NCBI GenBank assembly: GCA_040367435.1
Contig: BAABWY010000008.1
Coordinates: forward strand, 62,001-126,000
Reading direction: 5' to 3'
Length of the DNA: 64,000 bases
DNA from: Hyphomicrobiales bacterium 4NK60-0047b
Lineage (GTDB): Bacteria; Pseudomonadota; Alphaproteobacteria; Rhizobiales; HXMU1428-3
A program made the translations under genes and the position numbers. The first letter of the stretch is position 1, and every line of letters starts with the position of its first letter. Of the stretch, positions 36,170 through 45,174 are shown in pieces. The notes under the pieces are model-generated. The model was given only the letters and a program-made list of their open reading frames with translations, was not told the origin of the DNA and searched no databases.

Positions 36170-37129
36170 ATGGATAAAGTTCGTCGCTCGCTATTAATAG
36201 GGGGCGCCTCTAGTCTGGCAGCTCCAATTTTGCCAGCCTTCGCAGCCCCCCTAAAATACAATCTAAAAGCCCAAAGAATTGCGAATAATTCATATGTCGT
36301 GATTGGTAAAACTGAAGACTATTCTCCTGACAATGGCGGAGATATTGTTAATGTGGCTTTCATCGATACATCTGACGGTGTTGTACTAATCGATACCGGC
36401 TCATCAAGAAGGTATGGAGAGGCGCTAAAGCAATTAATATATGCCACAACTGGCAAAGACGTTATCCGTGTCTACAATACCCATTTCCATCCAGATCATT
36501 GTTTGGGTAATCAGCTCTTTGATAAGAAAAAAATTGCAGCTCTGCCGAAAACAATTTCAGGTTTAAAAACTTCTGGCGAAGATTTCTCAAGCAACCTGTA
36601 CCGCATTCTTGGAGATTGGATGAGGGGAACTGAAGTCATTATCCCTGAACACGTGATCAATTATAGCTCCGAGAAATTTGGTAAGCACAGATTTGAAATG
36701 CTTCCATTTTCAGGCCATACAGATGCAGATCTAGCAATTTTGGATCATGAAACAGGCGTGCTATATGCTGGTGACATTTGCTTTCTTGATCGAGCGGCAA
36801 CAACGCCGCATGCTGATCTTGAGAGCTGGCACAAATCTCTAAAAGAGATAAAGAAAATACCTCATAAAATCATTTTTCCAGGACACGGCCCTGCTGACAC
36901 GACAGCACGTTCAATTGAGCAGACTGACACTTACCTGACATGGCTGGAAACGAATCTTACAAAGTCTGCACGAAGTGGTAAGGACATGTTAGAGGCTGCA
37001 AAAATGCCAATACCAGAAAAATTTCAATCAATAGATGTCATTGAGTTGGAAATTGAGCGCTCAGTCGCACATCTTTACCCTGATATAGAAGAAAAAACAC
37101 TTCCTTTTCTTGGGCAGGGAGATGGCTAA
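36170..37129 (+). CDS. Quinoprotein relay zinc metallohydrolase (SoxH-like, MBL fold)
   Basis: A 319-residue metallo-beta-lactamase-fold protein. The N-terminus VRRSLLIGGASSLAAP looks like a short twin-arginine signal. The zinc site is readable as THFHPDHCLGN near residues 104-112, FSGHTDADLAI near 187, YAGDICFLDRAA near 203 and FPGHGPADT near 243. It matches the quinoprotein relay system zinc metallohydrolase family, related to SoxH, found with PQQ dehydrogenases. GAGGTGTCC precedes the ATG. It is 40 nt downstream of the SoxYZ-like gene, so the two are co-transcribed. Confidence 0.87.
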   Translation: MDKVRRSLLIGGASSLAAPILPAFAAPLKYNLKAQRIANNSYVVIGKTEDYSPDNGGDIVNVAFIDTSDGVVLIDTGSSRRYGEALKQLIYATTGKDVIRVYNTHFHPDHCLGNQLFDKKKIAALPKTISGLKTSGEDFSSNLYRILGDWMRGTEVIIPEHVINYSSEKFGKHRFEMLPFSGHTDADLAILDHETGVLYAGDICFLDRAATTPHADLESWHKSLKEIKKIPHKIIFPGHGPADTTARSIEQTDTYLTWLETNLTKSARSGKDMLEAAKMPIPEKFQSIDVIELEIERSVAHLYPDIEEKTLPFLGQGDG

Positions 37130-37507
37130 GTTGCTGTAATATAATGGAATTTTGCAGCCTCTCATTAAAAACTCAAAAAAGATGTACTTATTGCCAATAA
37201 ACTGAAAGAGCAAGCTCGGCTAACGTCTAAGATAGTCGTTAATTACATTGGAAGTAATCGGTTAGTTTCATTCTGAAAAAAGCAACAAACAGTCTGATAA
37301 ATTTTGGAATAGACAGAGATCTTACTTGCTCTCAGTAAATTCTAAGATATGATTTGATTGTTATCTTTTCTCATTTCAAACACATTCATAAACGATCTTT
37401 GAATGCGAATAGAAATAAAAGAATGGAGAACAGTCTAATTTAAATTGTTTCCAATTTATGAAACGAATTAAAATTTTAACAAAGTCCTAGGGGAAGGGAA
37501 CATAAGT
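37130..37507. other. 378-nt intergenic region upstream of xoxF
   Basis: No gene seen. ATTAC (37242-37246) and GTAAT (37254-37258) form a small inverted repeat. A very strong ribosome binding site AGGGGAAGGGAAC lies just before the xoxF ATG. The size of the gap suggests xoxF has its own promoter. Confidence 0.4.
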
Positions 37508-39268
37508 ATGCGCCTAAGAAGAGCAATCTTAGCGGCGGCAAGTATTCTTGCTATCGCAGCTAGTACTCCGGCTTCAGCCGAAGGTGTTAGTATTGACGAC
37601 ATCTTAAATGACCAAAAAACAGGCGGAGACATCGTAACGAACGGCCAAGATATCCGTGGCCAGCGTTTTAGTCCGCTTGACAAAATTAATACTTCAAACG
37701 TAGCTAACTTGGCACCAGCATGGGTTTTCTCATTCGGTGGCGAAAAGCAACGTGGACAAGAAGCACAGCCAATCGTATCTGATGGCATCATCTACGTAAC
37801 TGGTTCATACAGCCGTATGTGGGCGATCGACGCAAAAACAGGTGAAGAAGTATGGCAATATGACGCCCGTCTTCCTGAAGGAATTCTTCCTTGCTGTGAC
37901 GTTATTAACCGTGGTGCAGCTATCTTTGGTGATAAAGTATACTTCGGTACACTAGACGCTCAAATCGTAGCTCTTGACAAGAAAACTGGTAAAGTTGCTT
38001 GGCGCAAGAAAATTGACGATTTTAAAGCTGGCTTCTCTTACTCAGCTGCTCCATTGATCGTTCCATCTAAGCATGGCCCACTAATCGTAACTGGCGTTTC
38101 TGGCGGTGAATTCGGTATCGTTGGTCGTGTTGATGCACGCAACGTAGAAACTGGCGAGCTAGTATGGTCGCGTCCAACCATTGAGGGTCACTACGGTACT
38201 CTTAAAGGTAAAAAATCTACAATGACAGGCAAGAAAAACGAATCTTGGCCTGGTGATATGTGGAAATGGGGCGGTGGCGCTACTTGGCTTGGCGGTACAT
38301 ACGATCCAGACACAAAACAAATCTTTATCGGTACTGGTAACCCAGCCCCATGGAACTCACACTTGCGTCCTGGTGACAACAAGTGGTCATGTGGTCGTCT
38401 GGCTATCAACCCTGATACAGGTGAAATCAACTGGGGTTTCCAAACAACTCCACATGATGGTTGGGACTATGACGGTGTGAATGAAGTTATCTCATTCGAC
38501 GCTGATGGTAAGAAATTGGCAGCAACAGCTGACCGTAACGGTTTCTTCTATGTTCTAGACCGTACAACAGGTAAATTCCACAATGGCTTCCCGTTCGTGA
38601 AACAAATTTCATGGGCAAAAGGCTTAGATAAAAATGGTCGTCCTGTTTTCAATAAAGACAACTACCCAGGTAACCCAAAAGCCTCTAAAGATGGCAAAAA
38701 AGGTAAAGCTATCTTTGCTGTGCCAAGTTTCCTAGGTGGTAAAAACCAAATGCCAATGGCTTACAGCCAACAAACTGGTCTTTTCTACGTTCCTTCAAAC
38801 GAATGGGGCATGGACATCTGGAATGAGCCTGTATCATACAAAAAAGGTGCAGCTTACTTAGGTGCGGGTTTCACAATCCGTCCAATCTTCAAAAGCCACA
38901 TTGGTTCTTTGAAAGCTGTTGAGCCACTAACTGGTAAAGTTGTGTGGGAATATAAAAACAAAGCACCTCTATGGGGCGGCGTTCTTACAACAGCTGGTGG
39001 CCTTGTATTCACCGGAACACCTGAAGGTTACCTAAAAGCGTTTGACGCAAAAACAGGTAAAGTTCTTTGGCAATTCCAAACTGGTTCAGGTATTGTTGCT
39101 CCTCCAGCAACTTGGGAACAAGATGGCCAACAAGTCATCGGCGTTTCAAGCGGTTGGGGCGGTGCTGTTCCACTATGGGGCGGTGAAGTAGCTAAAACTG
39201 TTAAGTACCTTAACCAAGGTGGTGCTTTCTGGTTGTTCAAACTTCCAAAGAAAATGGCTGCTAAATAA
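37508..39268 (+). CDS. xoxF: Lanthanide-dependent methanol dehydrogenase XoxF
   Basis: A 586-residue periplasmic PQQ dehydrogenase that oxidises methanol (and often formaldehyde). Signal peptide ends at ASA (residue 24). The vicinal disulfide over PQQ is in [12 protein letters not shown] near residue 118. The sequence [11 protein letters not shown] gives catalytic Asp320 and the extra Asp322, the mark of lanthanide-binding XoxF in contrast to calcium-dependent MxaF, which has Ala there. Beta-propeller tryptophan-docking repeats (AxDAKTGxxxWQ) recur. Codon use is noticeably biased to GGT, CGT and AAC-type codons relative to neighbours, suggesting high expression. The usual xoxG (cytochrome) and xoxJ partners are not adjacent. 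Confidence 0.96.
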   Translation: MRLRRAILAAASILAIAASTPASAEGVSIDDILNDQKTGGDIVTNGQDIRGQRFSPLDKINTSNVANLAPAWVFSFGGEKQRGQEAQPIVSDGIIYVTGSYSRMWAIDAKTGEEVWQYDARLPEGILPCCDVINRGAAIFGDKVYFGTLDAQIVALDKKTGKVAWRKKIDDFKAGFSYSAAPLIVPSKHGPLIVTGVSGGEFGIVGRVDARNVETGELVWSRPTIEGHYGTLKGKKSTMTGKKNESWPGDMWKWGGGATWLGGTYDPDTKQIFIGTGNPAPWNSHLRPGDNKWSCGRLAINPDTGEINWGFQTTPHDGWDYDGVNEVISFDADGKKLAATADRNGFFYVLDRTTGKFHNGFPFVKQISWAKGLDKNGRPVFNKDNYPGNPKASKDGKKGKAIFAVPSFLGGKNQMPMAYSQQTGLFYVPSNEWGMDIWNEPVSYKKGAAYLGAGFTIRPIFKSHIGSLKAVEPLTGKVVWEYKNKAPLWGGVLTTAGGLVFTGTPEGYLKAFDAKTGKVLWQFQTGSGIVAPPATWEQDGQQVIGVSSGWGGAVPLWGGEVAKTVKYLNQGGAFWLFKLPKKMAAK

Positions 39269-39294
39269 GTAGTTATTCTCTACCGATCATAATT

Positions 39295-39330
39295 AGTCCC
39301 GGGCTTTTTAAAGTCTGGGACTTTTTTTTA
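39295..39330 (+). terminator. xoxF terminator
   Basis: AGTCCC (39295-39300) pairs with GGGACT (39317-39322), with further partial pairing inside, followed by a T-run. Confidence 0.85.
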
Positions 39331-39531
39331 GCAATTTGTCCTATAGACTATTAAATCATTACCTTTAAAAAATACGTGATTTTTGGTATAAAAAAGCTCT
39401 GTACAAAGCTTAATAAAAAAATAAATCGTAAAGCTTGGATATTAAGACCTGAATATATTTCTTCAGTAAGCGAATTAAAATTCATTTAGAATTAAGTCTA
39501 AGAGCACAAATTTTTAAAAATCATTACTTAG

Positions 39532-39578
39532 TACCATATATGTGGTAATCTAGAATATGCGCGTATACCATGTGGTAT
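39532..39578. promoter_or_regulatory. Paired TACCA/TGGTA inverted repeats upstream of response regulator
   Basis: TACCA-TATATG-TGGTA (39532-39547) and ATACCA-TG-TGGTAT (39565-39578), about 32 nt centre to centre (three helical turns), lie 35-80 nt before the response regulator ATG. They look like operators, possibly for autoregulation. Confidence 0.5.
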
Positions 39579-39611
39579 GTGACACTAAGGTATGATTTGG
39601 GGAATATTAAA

Positions 39612-40289
39612 ATGAAACGCATTCTCATTATTGATGATCATCCGCTCTTCCGCGAAGCATTACATAATGCAATTAAAAGCATAATGCAGCGCGTCGAGAT
39701 CCATGAAGCGGAAACAATTGATGATTCGGTCCAAATCCTAAAAAATATCGGACGCTTTAAGCTAGCTCTCTTGGATTTATTTATGCCAGACACCAACGGT
39801 TTTGATGGATTACTAACCTTGCGCAAGCAATTTCCTAAATTACCAGTGATGATCGTCACAGGCCAAGAAGATAGCCGTTTGGTCAAAGAAGCAGTAAATT
39901 ACGGCGCAAGCGGCTTTATAGCCAAAACGGCAAGTGGTGAAGAAATTGCTCATGCAATTTCAGAAGTTCTGGCTGGAAATATTTATATCCCTGATGATTT
40001 CAGCAATGAAAGCCTTGATGAAAGTGATCAAGAGCGTGAAGACCTAGCTCGGCGCTTGTTCTCATTAACACGCCAGCAACTGATAGTTTTAAGAATGCTC
40101 CGTGAAGGTAAGCTAAACAAACAAATTGCTTATGAATTAGGAGTTGGTGAAACCACAGTCAAAGCGCATGTCTCTGAAATCTTGCGTAAAATGAATGTCG
40201 TTAGCCGCACACAAGCTGTGATTGAAGCCAGTAAAATTGATTTTGACATGATCTTAAATCAAGCAACAAACAGCTCACCAGCTGACTAA
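39612..40289 (+). CDS. LuxR-type two-component response regulator
   Basis: A 225-residue NarL/FixJ-type regulator. The receiver domain has the acidic pair in LIIDDHPLF, the phosphoacceptor Asp in LALLDLFMPDTNG near residue 55, Thr in VTGQED and Lys in GFIAKTAS. The C-terminal LuxR HTH is LTRQQLIVLRMLREGKLNKQ, then GETTVKAHVSEIL. The ATG at 39612 has TTGGGGAA upstream. No histidine kinase gene is adjacent. Related regulators (MxaB, AgmR/ExaE) control methanol and alcohol oxidation, so control of xoxF is plausible from position. Confidence 0.88.
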   Translation: MKRILIIDDHPLFREALHNAIKSIMQRVEIHEAETIDDSVQILKNIGRFKLALLDLFMPDTNGFDGLLTLRKQFPKLPVMIVTGQEDSRLVKEAVNYGASGFIAKTASGEEIAHAISEVLAGNIYIPDDFSNESLDESDQEREDLARRLFSLTRQQLIVLRMLREGKLNKQIAYELGVGETTVKAHVSEILRKMNVVSRTQAVIEASKIDFDMILNQATNSSPAD

Positions 40290-40317
40290 AAAACAAAACA
40301 ATTTCTCAAGTTTTGCA

Positions 40318-40367
40318 AACCTCTAATCAATGGCAGCAACAAGCTATAAAACGGTTAGAGGTTTTTT
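40318..40367 (+). terminator. Response regulator terminator
   Basis: AACCTCTAA (40318-40326) pairs with TTAGAGGTT (40355-40363) and is followed by a T-run. Confidence 0.82.
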
Positions 40368-40521
40368 ATATTTAGTCCGTAAACGTTTCAAAGTCAGAGA
40401 TGAGCATTTAGGTTAGTGCGTTCCACCAAAAAGTGAATTCATCAAAAGTAAGAATACCCTAGTGATCACTTGTGATTAAATCCAATAATCAACAGTGATT
40501 AAGTTCTCTTAGATCTAATCA

Positions 40522-41022
40522 TTATTCTTTCTCAAAATTCAATTTTAGAATTTCTTTTGCAAAACTGATGTATTTCATTCCAACAGTCGTTGTTGTTGAA
40601 TAAAAAAGATGAAAAATAGGAAACATAACCAACCAATAAATAAGTATTGGCTTTAGCATGTAAAAACCAGGATCAATGTTTTTAGCTCCGATTTGATAAA
40701 ACTCGAAACTAACAATAATGAAAAACGGAAATAAACTTAAATAGATGAGAGGGCCAATAAAATAAGGAATAAGGAAAATTAACCCATAGTTCCCAGCAGC
40801 TACGTTGTATTTTAAAAACTCAGAAATTTTCGGGCGCCAATAGGTAAGAATGCTGAGTTGCGTGGCAAAGTCATAAGGCCAGTTATAAAACATCCACCAA
40901 GCAGTAAGCACGGCAAGCAACCAGGCAACAATATCTCCAAATAGCGGATTGAAGCCTGCTGTAAAGTTAATTGCTCCAACCACAATAATCAACACGGTGG
41001 AATACAGAAATAATTTAAGCAA
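40522..41022 (-). CDS. Hypothetical membrane protein
   Basis: A 166-residue protein with four hydrophobic segments (near 5-25, 30-48, 75-105 and 125-150) and an aromatic-rich composition. No family is recognised. The start is a TTG with TAAGG upstream. It begins 29 nt after the stop of the other membrane protein gene (41052-41474), so the two are probably one operon; both may form a membrane complex, which is only a guess. Confidence 0.6.
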   Translation of the reverse strand: MLKLFLYSTVLIIVVGAINFTAGFNPLFGDIVAWLLAVLTAWWMFYNWPYDFATQLSILTYWRPKISEFLKYNVAAGNYGLIFLIPYFIGPLIYLSLFPFFIIVSFEFYQIGAKNIDPGFYMLKPILIYWLVMFPIFHLFYSTTTTVGMKYISFAKEILKLNFEKE

Positions 41023-41051
41023 AACCTTACTGAATTTTCGGCTTTTTATTT

Positions 41052-41474
41052 CTAAAACAACTTCTCTTTCATGAAATTTTTCATCATAAAAAAAGAATAA
41101 AAATCTTGAATGGACAATTTTTGATCAGGTGCTTTAGGGACAAAAATTCGATCTAACAAAATAGCAAAAATGATTGCTAGGAGTGCCATCGCACAGTAAA
41201 AAATTCGCCCTTCATTTGCGGAATGTTGAAGTGAAAAAATGGCAGGCCAGATGCAAGTAAGTGCGAAAATGGTCATACACCAACGACGAATAAAATTGAA
41301 AAATTTAAACCGTGCGGTGTTCCAAGGTTGGCGCATTTCAAAATCATCTAGAAATGCCTGATCAATTTTCGGTAAACCCGCCCTTTTTAAAAATTCATCT
41401 GAAACCAAAAAATCGTTCTGAAACTTTATTTTCGAATTATTCTGTAGATCGTTGTTAATAAGTTTTGTCTCCAA
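41052..41474 (-). CDS. Hypothetical membrane protein
   Basis: A 140-residue protein with a polar N-terminal 65 residues and two membrane helices (IFALTCIWPAIFSL near 72 and CAMALLAIIFAILL near 95), ending in a basic tail. The only start for the full frame is a TTG at 41474 without a clear ribosome binding site, so the N-terminus is uncertain. Not recognised as any named family. First gene of a two-gene minus-strand unit. Confidence 0.5.
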   Translation of the reverse strand: METKLINNDLQNNSKIKFQNDFLVSDEFLKRAGLPKIDQAFLDDFEMRQPWNTARFKFFNFIRRWCMTIFALTCIWPAIFSLQHSANEGRIFYCAMALLAIIFAILLDRIFVPKAPDQKLSIQDFYSFFMMKNFMKEKLF

Positions 41475-41565
41475 ATTTCAATTGTCTTATAGATTGAGCA
41501 AATCTCTTAATTTAATAAAATATTTTCATACATATTACTTTAAAAATTTCTCTGTAAGAAAAAAA

Positions 41566-42822
41566 TCACTCAAGCGGATGAACACTGAGGCTAGTAATTT
41601 TATTCTGATGCTTTCTAAGGACATGAAACCGATAGCCATGAAATGTAAACGCCTGTCCTGGTTCTGGAATTGTCTGTGCTTCATGAATAACAAGTCCAGC
41701 GATTGTTGTCGCCTCATCATCTGGTAATGACCAATCCATATGTCTGTTAAGGTCACGAATAGGAACAGACCCCTCAACATTTACAGACCCATCAGATTGT
41801 GGGTGAACACCGCTCACTTCCAAGTCATGTTCGTCCGCGATCTCACCTACAATTTCCTCTAAGATATCCTCAAGGGTAACAAGTCCCATCACTTCACCAT
41901 ATTCATCAACAACCAATGCAAAGTGAGCCTTGCGCCGCAGGAAGGCATTGAGTTGGTCTTGCAAGCGAGTGCTTTCAGGAACAAACCAGGGTTTAGAGGC
42001 AAATTGTTGAATATCTAGTTTAGAGATATCAAAATCAAGTGTAGAAAGTTCACGAAGCAAATCTTTCGCATGAACAACACCTACAATATTATCACTGTCA
42101 TCCTGCCAAAGAGGTAGACGGGTAAAAGGACTGGTGAGAATTTGGTCGACGATTTCTTCTGCAGAGTCATCAGCATTTAATGAAACTATTTTTGTGCGAT
42201 GGACCATAACATCAGAAACATCCAGTTCCTTAAGATCGAGAACACCGCCGAGCATATCTTTGTCATTTTTCACCACTCCACCTTCTTTATGATGGAGTTG
42301 AATAGCGCCTCGCAGTTCATCATGAGCTGAGATTAAGTTAGCTTTCTCAGCCAAATCACTACCAAATAAATGAAAGATTTTTATGATGACCCAGTCTATA
42401 GCCCTGGTGAACGGCGTTAAGGCGACAACTATTGGACGCAATAAGGGTGCAAATATAAGCGCTGTTTCATCAGGCTTTGTAATCGCATAAGTCTTTGGTA
42501 AAACTTCCGCAAAAATCACAACAAGAATGGTCATCGCAATGGTTGCGTAAGCAACACCAGCAGAACCAAACTCAGAAAGAAAAAGACTTGTCGCGAGTGA
42601 TGACGCAAGAATATTCACCAGATTATTGCCAATGAGAATGGAGCTAATTAACTTCTTGCGATTAGATAAAAGCTTATTCACCAACTTAGCTTTGTGGTCA
42701 CCATCGGTCTCTAATGCCAGAATGCGTGCCTTCGAAGCTGCAGTGAGGGCCGTCTCAGAACTTGAGAAAAAAGCTGAAATGAGCAGCAATAACAGAATAC
42801 AAAGTATAAGTAGCCAAATCAT
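41566..42822 (-). CDS. CNNM/CorC-type transporter (hemolysin family, DUF21-CBS)
   Basis: A 418-residue membrane protein: DUF21/CNNM transmembrane domain (1-190, with FFSSSETALTAASKARI near residue 18), a pair of CBS domains (about 205-325, LDVSDVMVHRTKIV and FALVVDEYGEVMGLVTLEDI) and a CorC_HlyC domain at the C-terminus. Family members take part in magnesium efflux or cobalt resistance. The ATG directly follows the aroB stop codon, so it is translated with aroB, a common arrangement in alphaproteobacteria. Confidence 0.9.
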   Translation of the reverse strand: MIWLLILCILLLLLISAFFSSSETALTAASKARILALETDGDHKAKLVNKLLSNRKKLISSILIGNNLVNILASSLATSLFLSEFGSAGVAYATIAMTILVVIFAEVLPKTYAITKPDETALIFAPLLRPIVVALTPFTRAIDWVIIKIFHLFGSDLAEKANLISAHDELRGAIQLHHKEGGVVKNDKDMLGGVLDLKELDVSDVMVHRTKIVSLNADDSAEEIVDQILTSPFTRLPLWQDDSDNIVGVVHAKDLLRELSTLDFDISKLDIQQFASKPWFVPESTRLQDQLNAFLRRKAHFALVVDEYGEVMGLVTLEDILEEIVGEIADEHDLEVSGVHPQSDGSVNVEGSVPIRDLNRHMDWSLPDDEATTIAGLVIHEAQTIPEPGQAFTFHGYRFHVLRKHQNKITSLSVHPLE

Positions 42823-44022
42823 CTAATGGTGTCCTGACAGTTGTGAATTCAAAAATTCTCGCAATTGATCTTCAGTGACTTTGCGATAAACCAGTGCATC
42901 GCCAATTGCGTTGGTAAGAATGAAAACAAGAGTTCCTCGTTCAACCTTCTTATCCTGGCGCATTTTATCAACAAGAGCGTCTACCGTGAACTCTTGATAG
43001 TTCGGAATATCTTGAATGCGTGTGGGCAATCCTGCCGCTTTAAAGTGTGCTTCAACTTGCTGAGACAAGCCTTTTTCACAAAGATCAAGTTCTTCTGAGA
43101 ATTCAAAAGCAAGGACCATCCCAATGGCAATGGCTTCACCGTGTAATAATCTATCACCATAGCCACAAAGAGCTTCAAACCCGTGCCCAAAGGTGTGCCC
43201 AAGATTTAGAAGAGCACGCACCCCATGCTCTTTTTCATCGGCGCTAACAACATGTGCCTTCATTGAGCAAGACGTTTGAATTGTATGGACCAAAGCTTCG
43301 GTCTCTAAATTATAAACCCGCTCACGGTTTTCATTTAACCATTGAAAAAAGTTAGCGTCTTTTATCAAACCATATTTTACAACTTCAGCATATCCAGCCT
43401 TAAACTGCCGTGGGTCCAGGGTTTTCAAAACATCAAGATCACATAAAACCAGTAATGGTTGGTGAAAGGCCCCAATGAGGTTTTTACCATATGAGCTATT
43501 GATCCCGGTTTTTCCCCCAACAGAACTATCAACCTGCGCCAAAAGGCTGGTTGGAATTTGTACAAAATCAACCCCACGCCGAAGAATGCTGGCAGCAAAT
43601 CCAGCTAGGTCACCAATGACACCACCACCAAATGCAATAACTAAGTCACCGCGTTCAATTTCATGGGAAAGCAATTCATCCAATAAAAAGCTAAGTTTAT
43701 CAAAAGATTTAGTTGCCTCACCAGCAGGTAAAATAACAGTTTTATAATCAATCCCGGCAGATTTAAGCGAAGCTTCTAAACTTGCCAAATGAAATGAAGC
43801 AACTGTTTCATCAGTAACAATCGAGCATTTAGCCTTAGGCCGCAGATCCGAAATTTTGGATCCAGCTTGTTCTAAAAGCCCACCTCCAATTAAAATATCA
43901 TAAGAGCGCTCACCAAGACCAACATTAATGAGAGTAGGGGAAGATGAACAAGTGTCCTCCATTGAGTTAGGGCCTGTTTCTGTTGTAGGTGTCTCTGTAT
44001 TATTAGAGAGATGCGAACTCAT
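42823..44022 (-). CDS. aroB: 3-dehydroquinate synthase
   Basis: A 399-residue enzyme of the shikimate pathway that converts DAHP to 3-dehydroquinate with NAD and zinc. Signatures: AFGGGVIGDLAGFAAS (NAD loop), VQIPTSLLAQVDSSVGGKTG, KYGLIKDANFF, and the zinc ligands in LNLGHTFGHGFEA and LLHGEAIAIGM. About 30 N-terminal residues rich in Ser/Thr precede the core; an internal ATG at codon 21 could be the real start. The aroK gene is upstream with an intervening stem-loop, corC directly downstream. Confidence 0.95.
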   Translation of the reverse strand: MSSHLSNNTETPTTETGPNSMEDTCSSSPTLINVGLGERSYDILIGGGLLEQAGSKISDLRPKAKCSIVTDETVASFHLASLEASLKSAGIDYKTVILPAGEATKSFDKLSFLLDELLSHEIERGDLVIAFGGGVIGDLAGFAASILRRGVDFVQIPTSLLAQVDSSVGGKTGINSSYGKNLIGAFHQPLLVLCDLDVLKTLDPRQFKAGYAEVVKYGLIKDANFFQWLNENRERVYNLETEALVHTIQTSCSMKAHVVSADEKEHGVRALLNLGHTFGHGFEALCGYGDRLLHGEAIAIGMVLAFEFSEELDLCEKGLSQQVEAHFKAAGLPTRIQDIPNYQEFTVDALVDKMRQDKKVERGTLVFILTNAIGDALVYRKVTEDQLREFLNSQLSGHH

Positions 44023-44112
44023 AAAAAAATGAACCTTTCATAATTGAACAGAGCACTTCTTAGAAAAGTGTAGCGCGGTTTTCCGATAAGAAGTGCGTAA
44101 AAACAAAAAATT

Positions 44113-44151
44113 AGAGCATTCCAATGATACAAAATAAAAGAGTAATGCTCT
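44113..44151 (-). terminator. Stem-loop between aroK and aroB
   Basis: AGAGCATT and AATGCTCT (44113-44120 with 44144-44151) form an 8-bp stem starting at the aroK stop; on the minus strand a T-rich stretch follows, so it can act as a partial terminator before aroB. Confidence 0.6.
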
Positions 44152-44719
44152 AGTGTTGTGATTGATTTGCAATCGCTTTAAGAATTTCCTGCACGATGAC
44201 TTCATGGGCAACATCGCGGCTTTCAACTGTAATGTCAGATTGTGAATAAATTGGGTAACGTTCATCAATCAATTTCTGCATCACCTCTGTTGGGTTCGTC
44301 GTTTGTAATAACGGCCGATGATCGCGCCGGCCAACCCGCTCCATGAGAACATCAAGATCAGCGCGAAGCCAAACCGAAACTCCATGAGCTTTGATATTGT
44401 TTCGTGTAACAGAACTCATAAAAGCCCCGCCACCTGTTGCTAAAATAAGAGGGCCATCAACCAAGAGGCGCTCAATTATTTTTTCTTCTCGGTCACGAAA
44501 ATAAGCTTCCCCATGCTCAGTAAATATATCGGAGATAGATTGCCCTGCAGCCGTTTCAATCTCGGTGTCAGCATCAAGAAATTTCATTTGTAAACGAGAG
44601 GCAACCCGCCTACCAATTGCAGATTTACCAGCCCCCATCAAACCAACGAGAACCAGTGACTTTTCAGACAATATCGTTTTGACTTTTTGATCGAGTTTTT
44701 TAGTTTGAATTTGCTGCAT
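44150..44719 (-). CDS. aroK: Shikimate kinase
   Basis: A 189-residue P-loop kinase that phosphorylates shikimate at the 3-OH. The Walker A is LVGLMGAGKSAIGRR near residue 30; FLDADTEIE near 54 holds the shikimate-binding Asp; FRDREEKII and ATGGGAFM near 100 complete the site; the lid has VGRRDHRPLL. aroK-aroB-corC in this order is the usual alphaproteobacterial block. Confidence 0.95.
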   Translation of the reverse strand: MQQIQTKKLDQKVKTILSEKSLVLVGLMGAGKSAIGRRVASRLQMKFLDADTEIETAAGQSISDIFTEHGEAYFRDREEKIIERLLVDGPLILATGGGAFMSSVTRNNIKAHGVSVWLRADLDVLMERVGRRDHRPLLQTTNPTEVMQKLIDERYPIYSQSDITVESRDVAHEVIVQEILKAIANQSQH

Positions 44720-44985
44720 AATGAAGTGTTTTCGTAAATTTAAATTTCAACCATTGCCAAAATAAAGAGCTGTTTAACAGCACTGCTTGTTTTTTAAGCT
44801 CTATTGTTAGCAAGCATGATGTCATGATACAATCAAGTGAACGTATTTAGTTTAAATTACTTTTAGTTTTCGACTGACTTAAGGTCTAAAAAACAGGTGA
44901 TATTAATCCGTCATTTTCGTTGAAGCCTTGTTAATCTTAAAGCAAAACGTAATATAAGCTGAAACTTTATATTTTTGGGGGCCTT

Positions 44986-45132
44986 ATGCCAAGCCTGGTA
45001 GCGTTTTTGACAAGAATAAGCATTATTTTATCGGTTACATTTATCACCCTTTATGTTTTGGCAACGGTCTTTGAACCAGCTTCACGTGAATATCGCCACG
45101 AAGTTCTTGGGCTAAAAATAGCGGATGAATAG
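44986..45132 (+). CDS. 48-residue single-pass membrane protein upstream of xerD
   Basis: A short open frame from ATG 44986 with TTTGGGGGCC upstream. It encodes one hydrophobic helix (SIILSVTFITLYVLATVF, residues 12-29) followed by a charged, conserved-looking tail (EPASREYRHEVLG). The frame, the ribosome binding site and the stop before xerD suggest a real gene. Function unknown. Conservation in related genomes would decide. Confidence 0.55.
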   Translation: MPSLVAFLTRISIILSVTFITLYVLATVFEPASREYRHEVLGLKIADE

Positions 45133-45174
45133 GTTTCACTCTTTGCAGAACAAACAAGTTTAAAGGGAGTATCT

